Counted from the stretch's first letter, positions 9,561 through 20,539 are shown. The stretch: DNA of 64,000 bases from Simmondsia chinensis (GCA_018398585.1 JAGTTD010000013.1:9520492-9584491), one strand, 5' to 3'. Notes: a model not told the origin generated them from the sequence alone. Program-made: numbers and translations.

Positions 9561-11523
9561 CGTCAAACTGAAGGCCGCCACGTGGATCCTTCTCATTGGT
9601 GGGCACTCTTGTGGTGGTCCACGTAGGATTCTCGGCGGCAATTGCTGCACAGAGGTTCGTGGCTTTCTCTTCGTACACTGATTTCAACTGGACAAAGGTC
9701 AAGTAGGAGAGGATAAGAGGTTATTTGAAATATGTTGATATTTGATAAGAGTAGTGATAAAAGTAAAATTATTCAAATTTTATTAAAATGATATACTCTA
9801 ATCGTTTGCTCCTCAAATTGGGGTAAAGAAAAGAAGACAACCGGAAGCAATAAGGTTAAAAGATTTTGTCAAATATGAGAAAATCTCTTACTTTGGTTGT
9901 CCATATCCCTCTTTACCCAATTATCCAGTTGTTAAACATGAAGTAAATGTCCAAACCGCACAATCTCATCGTCAGTTTCTCTCTCTAACTCGCTGGTGCT
10001 GGTAAAACGTTGCCGGTTTCTGGCAGAAGCTCTTTTCTCCCTCTAATTCGGACAATCTTTTTCTGAAATCTCATCAAGTGATTGATGAGAGAGGGAGGGA
10101 TTACTTCTGCTTTCTTTGATTAGATCGAAAATTATAGTTGGTAAATGTTGTGCGATGATGATGAACCTGTATGAGATACATTTGTGCGGACTTCAGGATG
10201 TGTGAAATTGATTTGCAATCTTACTCAGGTACTGTTAATTTGTTATCTTGTCGAAATTTTAAGGAGTATGTGTGCTGTGCGCATCTCTATTGTGATGTTG
10301 ATGCATGCATGTAGGGATGTGAATCATTTTATGTAAAGTTGCAACTTGAAAAATGGCAAAGCTAATGTGTTACAGCTTAAGTAGAATTCCATCCCAAAAT
10401 CAGTTAGTAAAGGATGAAGTATCCCGCTTGGTATATAAATTGGTATCATTTTGTTATATTTTTCAATGTGGGACTATTTTGTACCGTAACATAATGCACA
10501 TGGACACATAAACACATGAGAATACTTTAGTATCATCACATTTTTTTTTTAACTTTTTACAAATGGTAACGAAGCTATGAGTTGGGTAAGAAAGCAGCCT
10601 TCCCAAAATCTCCGTAAATCCCTTTCCCTAAGATGAAGGCAAGATGCAATCTCAGATCTTGATGCATCAGCTTTCAGAAATTTTATCACTAGAGTTAGCT
10701 GCCGCCTTCAGTGGGATCACATATATAGATGGGTGATGGTGTGTTTGGGTGGGACCCAATTGACGTCAAAGAGGAAAGTGAGCAATTCCGTCAAACTTAC
10801 GGGGCTTGAAAAACCGATAATTGGTATTAGCAAGTCCCTTATGGATATTGTTGATAAAAATATATAAGTAAGATTAGGGCGAGTAAGGAAAAATTGAGAA
10901 GGTGAAGTCCCTCCAACTAAAAGAAACCGAGTAGACCCTGAAAGGCTGATAAGTTACTCACCCATACTCGGAATCGGGTACCTGATATTGGTCGACTAAG
11001 AGTACTGACATTATCATGTGCCTCTCATATGAAGATATCTTGTAAATACCCCATCACGTCACAATTAAGGGGGATGCTCCCACAACACAACAACAGAACA
11101 AAAGGGAAAATCAAAACCTGAGGCCGCCTAATCTCCTTACCAAAGAACCCAGTATGTGAACAAAGACCTAGGATGCTAAAGGCTTTAGGGATAAAGAGAT
11201 AAGAACTGTGAGAGTAAGGGGCTTAACCATCCAAAAGGTTTTCTTTCACCCTACATTGCATTTTGAAATGCAGAGGGTGAGAATGTGTACGTATAATAGG
11301 TATATTCTTTTCGATAATTAGAGACAAAAGCTATAATACAGAGTAGGCACATCCCCAAGAGCGAGGCATGAGCGTATAGGCAAAAAGTGTGCAGCAGAAA
11401 AACCAAGCATATAATAAATGTTATCTATTATCTTAAGGGACTAGCCACTTGTCTTCTGGTGTTACATATGCAAATCTTGAGTTTGGGTGAACTAGTCATG
11501 AGCAAAAATGAACTGGCCATTTG
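9561..11523. other. Intergenic sequence downstream of the small gene
   Basis: No convincing gene. The segment 9940-10250 looks like a plant 5' leader (CT-rich, then a CAG/GTACTG junction near 10228), but no open frame follows, so it may be the start of a lost or distant gene. 10560-11450 is non-coding with no LTR partner seen in this window. Confidence 0.4.
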
Positions 11524-11541
11524 AAAATGGGAGATTTGTTC

Positions 11542-11802
11542 AACAACAACAATAACAACAACAACAAACCCAATGCTTCAAGGGCTCCCGCTAAGCAGGG
11601 TTGGGGGGTGGGCGTACACAGCCTTACCCTTTCAAAGTGTAACTTTGCTAAGAGGTCGTTTCCGAGGACCCCCAACCTTATAGGGTTGGCAACACGAGGA
11701 CTTCCCAGGAGGTCATCCATCCTGGTACTACTCTCGCTCAAGCACGCTTAACTTCGGAGTTCTAATGGGATCCGATGTATTAGTGTCTGTTAAATGAACC
11801 GT
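11542..11802 (-). mobile_element. SINE with a 5S rRNA-derived head
   Basis: Flanked by an 18-bp duplication with two mismatches (AAAATGGGAGATT(T/C)G(T/C)TC, 11524-11541 and 11803-11820). Read on the minus strand it has a 119-bp head matching plant 5S rRNA, a body with GTTGGGGGTCCTCGGAAAC and AAGGCTGTGTACGCC shared with Au-like plant SINEs, and a (TTG)n tail. It is therefore a retroposon mobilised in trans by a LINE. The head keeps the 5S internal promoter elements nearly intact. The same body occurs at 47866-48043 behind a different head. Confidence 0.85.
11684..11802 (-). pseudogene. 5S rRNA-like head of the SINE
   Basis: On the minus strand the sequence follows plant 5S rRNA along essentially its full length. 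CGGATCCCATTAGAACTCCG, the A-box region AAGTTAAGCGTGCTT, the intermediate element GCGAGAGTAGTA, the C-box GGATGGATGACC and CTCCTGGGAAGTCCTCGTG are all present. The first 17 bases are strongly diverged. Because it sits between the SINE duplications and runs directly into the SINE body, I read it as the SINE promoter rather than a 5S gene. Confidence 0.85.
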
Positions 11803-11820
11803 AAAATGGGAGATTCGCTC

Positions 11821-12893
11821 ATACATGAATAAGTCATTTTTTGAAGGGGCAAAAAAAATGAATATTGAACTTGGAAAGGGAAAAAATGTTACAGTATAAA
11901 ATAATTTTTTGGTCTTTATTCATCGACTTAAGTTTTCGAGTTAGTTGATTCCTTAACATGAGATTAGAGTTTTATTGACCACGAGATTATGAACTCAAGT
12001 TTTAATAGTCCTCACTCTCTGTACTAATATAATTTCAACTTACTATCCATGCTCCAAGTTTAATAAATATTCGTGTCAGGAGATATATTATAAATTATTT
12101 TTGAAATTTCAATCATTAACTTACTATTTTAAAATAGTTACTTATTTCACATTGGAGGATAGTTGGAAGTGGGGCAGATGGGGGGTTGGGGTTGGTTGGG
12201 GCATTCCAAACTGGCAGTCTGTGCAAATTTTTTTTTTAATTATATATATGACACTCAGATGCGTGACATAATGATAAAAAAAAAAATTCTATAACATGAG
12301 TAATATTATATGTATCTAAAATATATATTAAATTTGTATACATGTGTATATAATATTTTTTTTGGTAATTAAAAAAAAATTATATATACATGTATGCAAA
12401 TTTAATATATATTTTAGACACATATATGATGAATGATAATTACAAAGAATTCTAAACAACCTTGATTTGTGAATAATAATATTATCTTTAACTCGAATTT
12501 GCAAATTATTGCTCATACACCGAACATATATCCGTAAACTACTTGAAAATTCAATGAAGCACCATCTATACCGTAAGAGTACAAACAGGCATAAACAACA
12601 AAACCCCGTATCAAAAACACTTTTTGACATGATTAAGATAAATTTTTTTTTTCCAAATTTACATTCTATATATTTTAACTATATTATTTTAACAATTCTT
12701 TTTCTTATGTTTATTTTTATTCTCGAACACAAAGAGGATCACCTACTAATACAGAAACCAAAGAATTTGAACCATGAAATACAAAGCCCTTTTTCCTTAG
12801 GAAAATGGTAATGGTGTCCAAATCAATGGAAATTTGAGAACTCAAGTATCTTTTTAGTCAACTCCTCTATACAAGTAGCGTTGACGAGGCAAC
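11821..12893. other. AT-rich intergenic sequence
   Basis: No gene seen; small open frames are AT-driven. It contains the hairpin listed at 12307-12427. Confidence 0.5.
12307..12427. repeat. Long AT-rich hairpin
   Basis: Arms of about 55 bp (12307-12363 and 12371-12427) are near-perfect reverse complements. Both contain TCTAAAATATATATTAAATT and GTATACATG-like cores, separated by about 7 bp. This is a foldback structure that could be a snap-back MITE or a small-RNA hairpin. Confidence 0.8.
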
Positions 12894-12898
12894 ATACC

Positions 12899-13449
12899 TG
12901 TTTCAGAATAAATTGAGCTAGTCGCCTAGGTCGGTGGGCCTGTCTTAACTTGTCCCAAACAAGACTAGATGGACTTGTTGGGTGGCTTCGTGAAGGAAGA
13001 ACTACGCTCAAAGCCCTTGCGTCCTTTCCTCCTCCTTTCTTTTCTTCTTCCTTGTATTTTATTTCTCTTTCTTGGTTGCCCTTTTTGAAGGGGCATGACC
13101 CTATATTTATAAGAGTTTAGGGATAGGCTTTGACTTTGCACCCGGTAGGTTTGACCGGCAATTATGGATAAGCTTAGCTTTTCCCTGTCTAGAGATTTTC
13201 TCGGCGGTCCTTGTTACACTATTGGGTGGGTCAGGCATTATAGGTGGCCTCGGTACCTGTTGGTGGCATGGCCGTGTAATAAGTCGGTAGGTGCGGGGTA
13301 CCGTGGTTTGCGGACCGCGGCTGAGAGGTCATGTAGGCGGTTTATCGATACCATTAGCTTACCGCCAGCTGCCTGCTGCTGGGGTTAGTGCCATCTGTCC
13401 TACAATGGTGGACTTCTTAATTTTCATGCAGCTTGTCTTTATCCGAACA
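12899..13449 (-). repeat. 3' LTR of the Tat element
   Basis: 551 bp, starts TGTTTCAGAATAAATT and ends CCGAACA on the plus strand; partner at 28574-29152. A CTATATTTATAAGAG block near 13105-13120 on the plus strand is shared by both LTRs. Confidence 0.9.
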
Positions 13450-13466
13450 ATATCAGCCCCCCACTT
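13450..13466 (-). other. Polypurine tract of the Tat element
   Basis: Minus strand AAGTGGGGGGCTGATAT directly upstream of the 3' LTR. Confidence 0.7.
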
Positions 13467-13618
13467 CGAGGCTAAAGGAATCTTCTTTGGCCTTGAAGTG
13501 CATGCCTTATCCTATAAATTATGGGGAGGAGCTCTTTCATTTGCACCTTTGAGAAATGGAGCCTCATGTGGATGACGTCAGCTATAAAATATTTTCCTAG
13601 CTTCTCGTAAAGTCTCTT

Positions 13619-14539
13619 TTGAAATTTGCTTCTACTTCTCGAGCATATTTAGGCTCGTTATCGGAGCCTAGTTTTGTTAAACAACAATCTTTTCGGACTC
13701 TTGACTGTCATGCGGGTGGTTACTCGCTTCAGCCTGATATTGACCTTGCATGGTATAATTTAGAAATGTTTACCTCTTTGGCGGACTTTTCTTCCTTCAT
13801 GCCACCTGATGCAGCCGAGATACTTGCGGAGAACATGCGGGTTATTGGTTCTAGCAGAGGCCTAGTTTTGTGCCGGGACTTTAATCCTTATGATGTTCCC
13901 CAATTGTTGGTGTGTAATCTAGCATTGCGTTGAGGCTGGCCAGTAAAGCTCCCTGAGGAGATTTCTCAGGATTACCCACTGAATTTGGTGTTCGGGTGTT
14001 TTGACGTGGCTTCTTGCGTGGGGTTTTACCTGTTTCTTTTTTCTTTGGACGTGGAGTATCCTATTAGCGCCCGTTATTGGACAGATGACTATTGAATATA
14101 CTCGTGGGAAGGGGAGTGGTTTTGCCGTGGTGCTATTGATGTTGGACCCAGAACTGCATTCTTTACAGATCACGTGTGTCTAAACGGGGAGTTGTTCTTC
14201 TTATCAGATTGGGGACGATATCTTACCGGTGCTTTTAACCAACCATATTTATTGCGCTGGTGCATGGGATCAGGCGTCGCATTGAAGATACACTTTCCCG
14301 GGTCAATTTGCGAGAATTTTCTCCTTTGCCGTGATGCCAAGATCTTAAAGTGGTGGGAGATTTCTACGGGACTGCCTACTCTATGCCTAATAACTCTACG
14401 CAGCCTAGTGTTTACCGTGTGGACCTGGCCTGATCTGAGGGATCCGTCTTCTTGGGTAAAGCGCTATCGTTTGTTCATTCGTTTGCCTTGGTCCGGGGAT
14501 AGGTGGAACCCGGATATCACTGGTTTTACCGTGTCTTGA
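13619..14539 (+). pseudogene. F-box-associated-like protein fragment, antisense in the Tat element
   Basis: One plus-strand frame of about 306 codons with two in-frame stops (13931-13933 and near 14094). Without those stops it reads like the C-terminal part of a plant F-box protein with an F-box-associated repeat domain. It has SSRGLVLCRDFNP, QLLVCNLALR and VKLPEEISQDYP, then ARYWTDDY, AFFTDHVCLNGELFFLSDW, and near the end VFTVWTW and DPSSWVKRYRLFIR. The SxGLxLC, LxVCNxxxR and WVKxY landmarks are typical. No F-box itself is visible. It lies between the LTR and the tandem repeat, opposite to gag-pol, so it is probably a captured host gene fragment. It could instead be an unrecognised element-specific ORF. 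Confidence 0.45.
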
Positions 14540-14999
14540 GATTATCTTATTTTCACTACTGCATATCAGATATACCGCTGTACTCTTCATGGGAATTCAA
14601 GGGGTCGTACCCCGCTCTTGGGCAACCACAGTTGTGATATCCAGACACAGTTGTTCCCTTACTCCAGTTCACTATTTCGTTGTAGTGAAGAGCCCTTGGT
14701 TCCTCGCGGTCTTTTTGACTGAGTGGGGTGCAGCTTCTATGACTAAATAGCTTTTTGTAATATCTTTTAAAGATCAGAGGCCCCATGTTTGTACTTTTGT
14801 GCTACTTTCACTGTTCACTTGCTATGCCGCATATACTTGTACTTTTGCCTCGGAAAGGCTATTTGTATTAAAACCGTTGTATTACCTTATGTTATCATTC
14901 TTGTTGCTCATTATTGGTTTATGGATTCTTGTTAATCTGTGTCTCTTAATGGTGAAGCATGATATGTGTGATGAACCTTTGGCCCTTGGCCTTCAACCG
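14540..14999. other. Non-coding part of the Tat element
   Basis: Separates the antisense F-box-like frame from the tandem repeat; I see no domain or repeat in it. Confidence 0.4.
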
Positions 15000-15655
15000 T
15001 GAGCTAAGTGGAACGCGTCATACATAGAAACCGTCAACCTCTTAACCGAGGTGGGACGTATCATACACAGGAACTCTCAGCTCCTTGCCCTCGGCAGTGA
15101 ACCGAGGTGGAATGTTTCAGACAAAGAAACTATCAGCCCTCTGCCCTCAGCCGTGAAGGGAGGTAGGACGTGTCATACATAGGAACTGTCAGCCCCTTGC
15201 CCTCAGCCGTGAACTGAGGTGGGACGTATCATACATAGAAACCGTCAGCCCTCTGCCCTCAACCGTGAACCGAGGTGGAATGTATCATACATAAGAACTG
15301 TCAGCCCCCTGCCTTTAGCCGTGAACCAAGGTGGGATGCATCACCCATAGGAACCGTCAGCCCCCTGGCCTCAGCCCTGAACCGAGGTCGGAAGTGTCAT
15401 ACATGGAAATCGTCAGCCCCCTGCCCTCAGCCATGAACCGAGGTGGGAAGTATCATACATAGGGACTGTCAGTCCCCTGCCCTTGGCGGCAAACCGAGGT
15501 GGGACGTGTCATACCTAGAAATCGTCAGGGCCCCGCCCTCAGCCGTGAACCGAGGTGGGACGTGTCATACATAGGAACCATCAGCCCCTTGCCCTCAGCC
15601 GTGAACCGAGGTGGGACGTATCATATATAGGAACCGTTAGGCCCCAGCCCTCAGC
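15000..15655. repeat. Tandem repeat, about 12 units of about 55 bp
   Basis: Each unit contains GTGAACCGAGGTGGGACGT followed by a variant of ATCATACATAGGAACCGTCA and GCCCCCTGCCCTCAGCC. Units are moderately diverged, with the best-conserved ones toward 15540-15650. Tandem arrays in the pol-to-LTR interval are a known trait of Tat/Ogre-type elements and can seed satellite DNA. Confidence 0.95.
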
Positions 15656-15970
15656 TTTTTGCCGCGTGTCACAATTTCCCTCGGCCACTTGCTGTATTTG
15701 TTAGACGCCATAAATGCTCTGCTCCCTCGTTACTTTTTATCTTATTCCTCATTTTTCGTGGCCTTTCTCCGCAACCTTCTCCCACGATTTCCAACCTTTG
15801 GGCTCCAATTCTTCTTTCATCAATTTCCCACCTCATTTCCGTCGAGATTTAATGTAAACCCCCCTCCCACGACTTTTCTTCTTATCGTTTGCCCGCTCGG
15901 AGTTGAGTTAGGGTTTCGCCCCTCTTTCCTTCGCCCCTTATAGAGTTCTAAATTAGAGGAGCGTGGTTTC

Positions 15971-18898
15971 AATGGGGGATCCTAACGAAATTCCTCAAGT
16001 TATGGGTGAATTACTCGAAAAAATAACCTGATATCCCATGTTTTCCCCATGGGAGCTCTGCTTACGGAGGCTGGTATGTTCTTCGACCTCGGAGGTGTGC
16101 CCATCCCTCGGGGGTTTGGCCGGACGAACTCGTCTTTCATCTCCACGGTAGAACCCTTCGTGTTTTTAGGTGTTGATCAACCTCTAGATGAGGTGTCAGC
16201 CCTTTCATTGGGTAAGGCCCTTCCTCTACTAACTTTTTGTCTTCTGGTGCCTTCGTGTTTAAAGGAATGGCTCCTAAGTGTACTCGATCCCAGATTTCTA
16301 AGCGGGTCAGGAGAGGGGTCCCCAGGTTGAAGAGGGGCTAGCAGTGGAGCCTTTGTCTCGGTTGACTCCTTCTTCATCCAGGACTTTTGAAGAGGCAGCA
16401 CTAAGGACTAAGTTTCTCCAGGCAGCTTCAACCTACCCCCAGAAGTCATTCGTCTCCCGACTTAGCAAGGAAGAGGGTATGAGGCAATTTCGGAAAAAAT
16501 ACCACTTTCTCGGAGATTATGAAGTGCACAGTCCTTGGGAGAAGGATTTTATCCTATATCCACCCGAGCTTGGGTATCTCGCGGTCACCGTAGATTCTTT
16601 GGATGCTGGGTTGAGATTTCCTCTTCCTGGCATCGTTGAATGGATTTTTAGGCACTATTCTTTATGTTCAGGCCAAGTTAGCCCGAATGGTTTTTGAAAT
16701 ATCTATGGGTCTTTGTAGTTGGCTTATCCCCCTCCACCCGTAGTTTTGACTATTTGTTTAGGGCGAAGCAATTGAGGGAAGTTGTATCTTTTGAGGGCAG
16801 GGGGTTAAATCTGTATTAAGTAACCCTTCTAAATTGAATTTTTGGCAGAACAAATTTGTTTGGGTTAAACCCCCATGCCCCCCAAGTTATCCTACCTTTT
16901 GGACAACTCTAAATAAAACTAATCCACCTCAGGAGAACGAGCTGTCTCGTAGTGAGAAGGAGGTAATTGCTTATTTTTAGAGAGACCCTAACACTCAGTT
17001 CCTGGCAACTAAGGAGTTGCTGGAAGAAGAGAGGGTTCTCATTAACCGGGCTATGCTCAAATCTAGTTGGTGGTAAGTTGGTGACTTAAGGGGAGTTTTT
17101 CCTGTTTTGTTATAGTTGTGAGCTCTGCCTAACCTTGTTTCCCTCCTTCCTCCTTCTCTATTTTGTTTTTTTGTTTTTTTTTTTTTTTTTTTGAATAGGA
17201 GATGAACCAAACGTGGATGTTTTCGCCTTAGGTGATTTCTACCCCCAGAAGGGGGCTGAAACCCTGCAGAAGAAGGGAAAAGAGCCGAGGGCCTCCGATC
17301 AAGGGAAGGCACACAAGGAAGGGAGAAAGACTGTTGATGATAGGAAGGAAGATGTGACCGCTAGGCCTCCCTGCCCTAAGAAAGCAAAAAGGGCTGCACC
17401 TTAAGCCGTAAGAGAGGCGCCATCGGCCTCCTTATCTCATGAAGAAATTGCTGAAGTCCCCATAGTACAAGCATCTTCGGCTATGGAGAGGTTTGTGCCC
17501 ACCCCCCCCACAAACGCAATCGGTACCGCAGGCCCCTGCAAGGCAGATGGGAGATGGCTTTATGTCAATAGAGGCTGCTGTGACCGAGTTGTCAGAGGGA
17601 CAATTGGCAGGCGTAGCTGTGTGACCAGTAGCTGAGCTGTCAGGAGGTGAGGGGATGGGGTCATCATCCGACCGAACAAGGAGTGAGGCGGTGGGGACGC
17701 CCCCTGAAAAGGTGAAGAGTGGGACTGTGGAATTTTCTCCCACACCGACAGGGGCCAAAGCTGCAACGCCCTTATCCAGACGAACAGGAGATGAGGTGGT
17801 AGGGATGCCATCCAGGCAGATGGAAAGTGCGACTATGGGGTTTTCCCTTAAGACAGCGGAACCTTCTTTAGAGCAGGCAACGGGAGAAACAACAAGGCCA
17901 TCTCTGGAATATGTGCGAGGTGTGGGGGTAGGGGTGAGGAACGAATCAGTGGAATTGCCTACGCCGATAAGAGATGGAACAGTTGAACCGCTGTCTCTGG
18001 GCCAAATGGAACCGCCTTTCAGGCAGAGGGAATCACGGAGCTGTGTACTAATGTTATCCGTTGCTTGTTTCATCTCGGCTCACCTGCTGAGTGGAGTCGT
18101 TCCCCTCCGGGCCTACCCCCTATTCGTCAGGACGAGGTACCTGCCATGGGTGACTCCCATCTCTCCACTTTTACTCTTTTATGGGGTGAGGGCAAGGATA
18201 ACTTAGGAGAGATTTCCCGTAGTACTGCATGTCTAGAAGGTAATAATTCTATGCGCTAATCCCAATGCCCAAATATTTCCATGTTCTAAGCTTGAATTTG
18301 ATATGTGCAGATAAGCTTTTGGATTGCCACCATGGTTGGTCTTTGGATGCCGGAGGGATATGAGATGACCGGAAGACTTCAACGGCTGGACGCAATGTTA
18401 GCCTCTTCCAAACGTGAGAAAGAAGGGATGGTCAATCTGCTTCGAGTGCTTGAGGCAACGTTATCTGCGTTGGAGCTCGAGAAGGAGGAAGTGGCCGGTG
18501 GGCTCCAACAGTTGAAGGTGAAGTTATTCTCCACCGAGTGTGAGAAGGAGCAAGCTATGGGCGAGCTTCATCACCTAAGGGAGAGATTAGCCTCTGATGA
18601 ACGGGATCATGCCATCCATTTAAAGGACCCGAAGGAGGCGGTTGAATGCAACAAGGGCAAAGCGGCTACTGCGGCGGTGAGGATACAGGAGGCCGTGGAT
18701 TAGTTTAAGGCGAGCGAACAATTTCGTGCGCTTCAAAATTCTTCGTACTAGACTGGATTCTCTTCAGGTCGTTCCAGGTTCGCCCGACGCGTGACGCGGA
18801 ACAAGCCCGATCTCAGCCTCACCTTCCTTCAACAACTTGCTGATTAGCTCCACCGCGATATTTCTACAGGGGACATACTAGGAAGCACTTCATCTTAG
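15971..18898 (+). pseudogene. Antisense gene of the Tat element: putative gypsy-type transposon (Transposase_28) domain plus coiled coil
   Basis: Starts at ATG 15971 (MGDPNEIPQVMGELLEK). The strongest domain evidence is at 16430-16830: VHSPWEKDFILYPPELGYL, AGLRFPLPGIVEWIFRHYSL and, after a one-base shift, FLKYLWVFVVGLSPSTRSF. This pattern fits the plant-specific putative gypsy-type transposon domain. A donor-like GTAAGT at 17073 and a T-rich tract ending TTTGAATAG at 17198 outline one intron; GTAATAAT at 18240 and TTGATATGTGCAG at 18310 outline another. The last part (18360-18700) is a heptad-rich coiled coil. The C-terminal frame continues past stops at 18701 and about 18746 (FALQNSSY-like, then PDLSLTFLQQLAD) to 18898. 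It is opposite to gag-pol. Several stops and indels make it a pseudogene; exon phases are not proven. Confidence 0.6.
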
Positions 18899-19266
18899 TC
18901 GGGTGGTTTATTTTTATTTTTATTTTTTTTGAAATTATACGGGTAGCGTCTAGCTATACAAGTAGTATTGACCTTTGTATAAAGAGTATGTTTTTGGGAG
19001 CTAGATGGATACCGGGCTCTAGCTCTTTGTATATCATGTTATGCCGGCATAGTTTGTTAAGCCTGACTTATAATATGCTTCCCTTTTATTTTAACTTAAC
19101 ATCTTTTTGAGTTGTTACAGTCCAACTTCTAACACATCATACAATCTAACTTTTATGGTCAACTTAACTCTATGCTTAAGCAGCAACCTAACTTTGTGTT
19201 CAACAAACAACCCTCAACTTACAACCTAACTTCGTATAGTCTAACACAGTCTTCTCAAACTTCTAT
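18899..19266. other. Non-coding spacer of the Tat element
   Basis: Lies between the end of the antisense gene and the stop codon of the integrase remnant (the two genes are tail to tail). T-rich tract near 18906-18930; nothing else seen. Confidence 0.4.
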
Positions 19267-19588
19267 TTATGCATAATACTTCTTGAGGTTTTGGATATTC
19301 CATGTTCGAGGAATTTTGGAACCTTCCATTTGTTTCAGTTTGTAGCTCCCATCTCCCACTTTATTAGCTATGCGGTAAGGCTCTTCCCAGTTTGCAGACA
19401 TCTTTCCTCGTTGAGTCGGGTCAACCCGTCAGAGTACTAGACCTCCCACATCAAGGGACCTGGGGTTTACATGCTTATTGAAGTATTGCGATATCCTTTG
19501 CTTTTGTGCGGTTATTCAAAGGAGTGCATCTTCTTGCACTTGGTTTATCAGATCCAGTGATTGCCACCGTAGCTTAGTATTCTCTGGT
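19267..19588 (-). pseudogene. Tat integrase, C-terminal remnant only
   Basis: Minus-strand frame ending at TAA 19267-19269. It shows LRWQSLDLINQVQEDALL, YFNKHVNPRSLDVGGLVL, then GKMSANWEEPYRIANKVGDG and KIPRTWNIQNLKKYYA at the end, which is the typical C-terminal tail of Tat integrases. Two in-frame stops are present. The zinc finger and the whole DDE catalytic core are absent: sequence passes from the second RNase H to this tail within a few tens of bases, an internal deletion of roughly 1 kb. Confidence 0.85.
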
Positions 19589-19945
19589 TCATGATAGTAC
19601 CATACCTGGGTCGCTTACGGCAATGATGGGTTGTGCACATGCCATTTTAGCGAAGTCGATTCCGTAGAGTAAGGCTTCGTACTCAGCTAAATTGCTTGTT
19701 GCCTTGAAGTTTGACTTGATCGAGTGCTCCGCTTGCTCTCCATCAGGATTAGCCATCACTATCCGCACACCGCTGGCAGAACTGTCAACAAATATCTTCC
19801 ATGGGGGCTTTTCCTCTATCGGCGCTGGGGTTCCACTTAAGTTAATCTCAAAAGTACATTCCACTAAAAGGTCAGCCATGGCTTGGGCCTTTATAGCTCA
19901 TCAGGGTAGGTAGCGGATATCATACTTTGATAATTCTACAGCCCA
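19589..19945 (-). pseudogene. Tat second RNase H (archaeal-type)
   Basis: Minus-strand frame with WKIFVDSSASGVRIVMANP, FKATSNLAEYEALLYGIDFA and IAVSDPGMVL. The acidic residues in FVDSS, AEYEAL and VSD match the RNase H catalytic set. This extra RNase H between pol RNase H and integrase is diagnostic of the Tat lineage. A Met-start frame of 96 codons begins at 19879; sequence upstream to 19945 continues the RNase H linker that is split by the nested copia. Confidence 0.85.
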
Positions 19946-20042
19946 TGATAACATTCTCCCCAAGCAGTCTAGTCTTGAAAGCAGTTTTTTAAAGGGGAAA
20001 TTGGTGAGCACTATTATGGGGTGAGCTTGGAAATAAGGTCTT
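19946..20042. repeat. 97-bp direct duplication, left copy
   Basis: Tat RNase H linker sequence, repeated with one substitution at 25253-25349 on the other side of the nested copia. It takes the place of a normal 5-bp target duplication. It starts TGATAACATTCTCCCC and ends GGAAATAAGGTCTT. Confidence 0.95.
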
Positions 20043-20539
20043 TGTTAGGTATATGTCTCAAAATTACTTGGCGCATTAAGAAGAAGTGCCGTGAAGACCC
20101 TGATCGATCGGGTGGAGGTCGATCGATCGGGAATGTTACGTAAACAAAGGACGTCTGCAGTGAGGCGGCCGATCGATCGGGAGGAATCGATCGATCGGGA
20201 CCCCTCGACCGATCGGGAAACAGGGTTTACGCGGCCTATATAAACGGACGTAGGGGTTCGTCATTAGGCATCCAAAGTCAAAGAGAGGCTTCCCTTGCGC
20301 GGCACCGCACCAAAATAAATTGAGTGTTGAGAGAGAATCTTTGTAATTCGTCTTCTTCTTTTGTTCAATAATAAAAGCTTCGATCTTCGCCCGTGGTTTT
20401 CTCCCCTTTCGATTGTAAAGGGGTTTCCACGTAAATCCTTGTGTTTATTGTTTCGTTTCTCTTTTAGTCCGATTGTTTCTCATTATTTTCGTGGTATTTG
20501 ATTCGTTTGAGATCCGATTATATTGTTTATTTCCGCACA
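20043..20539 (+). repeat. 5' LTR of the nested copia
   Basis: 497 bp, TGTTAGGTATATG...CCGCACA. U3 (20100-20220) holds five copies of a GATCGATCGGG-like palindromic motif. TATATAAACGG at 20236-20246 is the likely TATA box. The 3' boundary is inferred from the primer site because both LTRs are followed by gag. Confidence 0.88.

Noticed and set aside
11684..11802. Functional 5S rRNA gene
   Set aside because: The first 17 bases are degenerate, there is no tandem array, and the segment lies between SINE target duplications and is fused to a SINE body.
15000..15655. CRISPR-like array
   Set aside because: Units are contiguous diverged tandem repeats without unique spacers, in a plant retrotransposon.
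17432..18073. 213-codon minus-strand frame
   Set aside because: Low-complexity shadow opposite the antisense Transposase_28 gene; no domain and no conserved motif.
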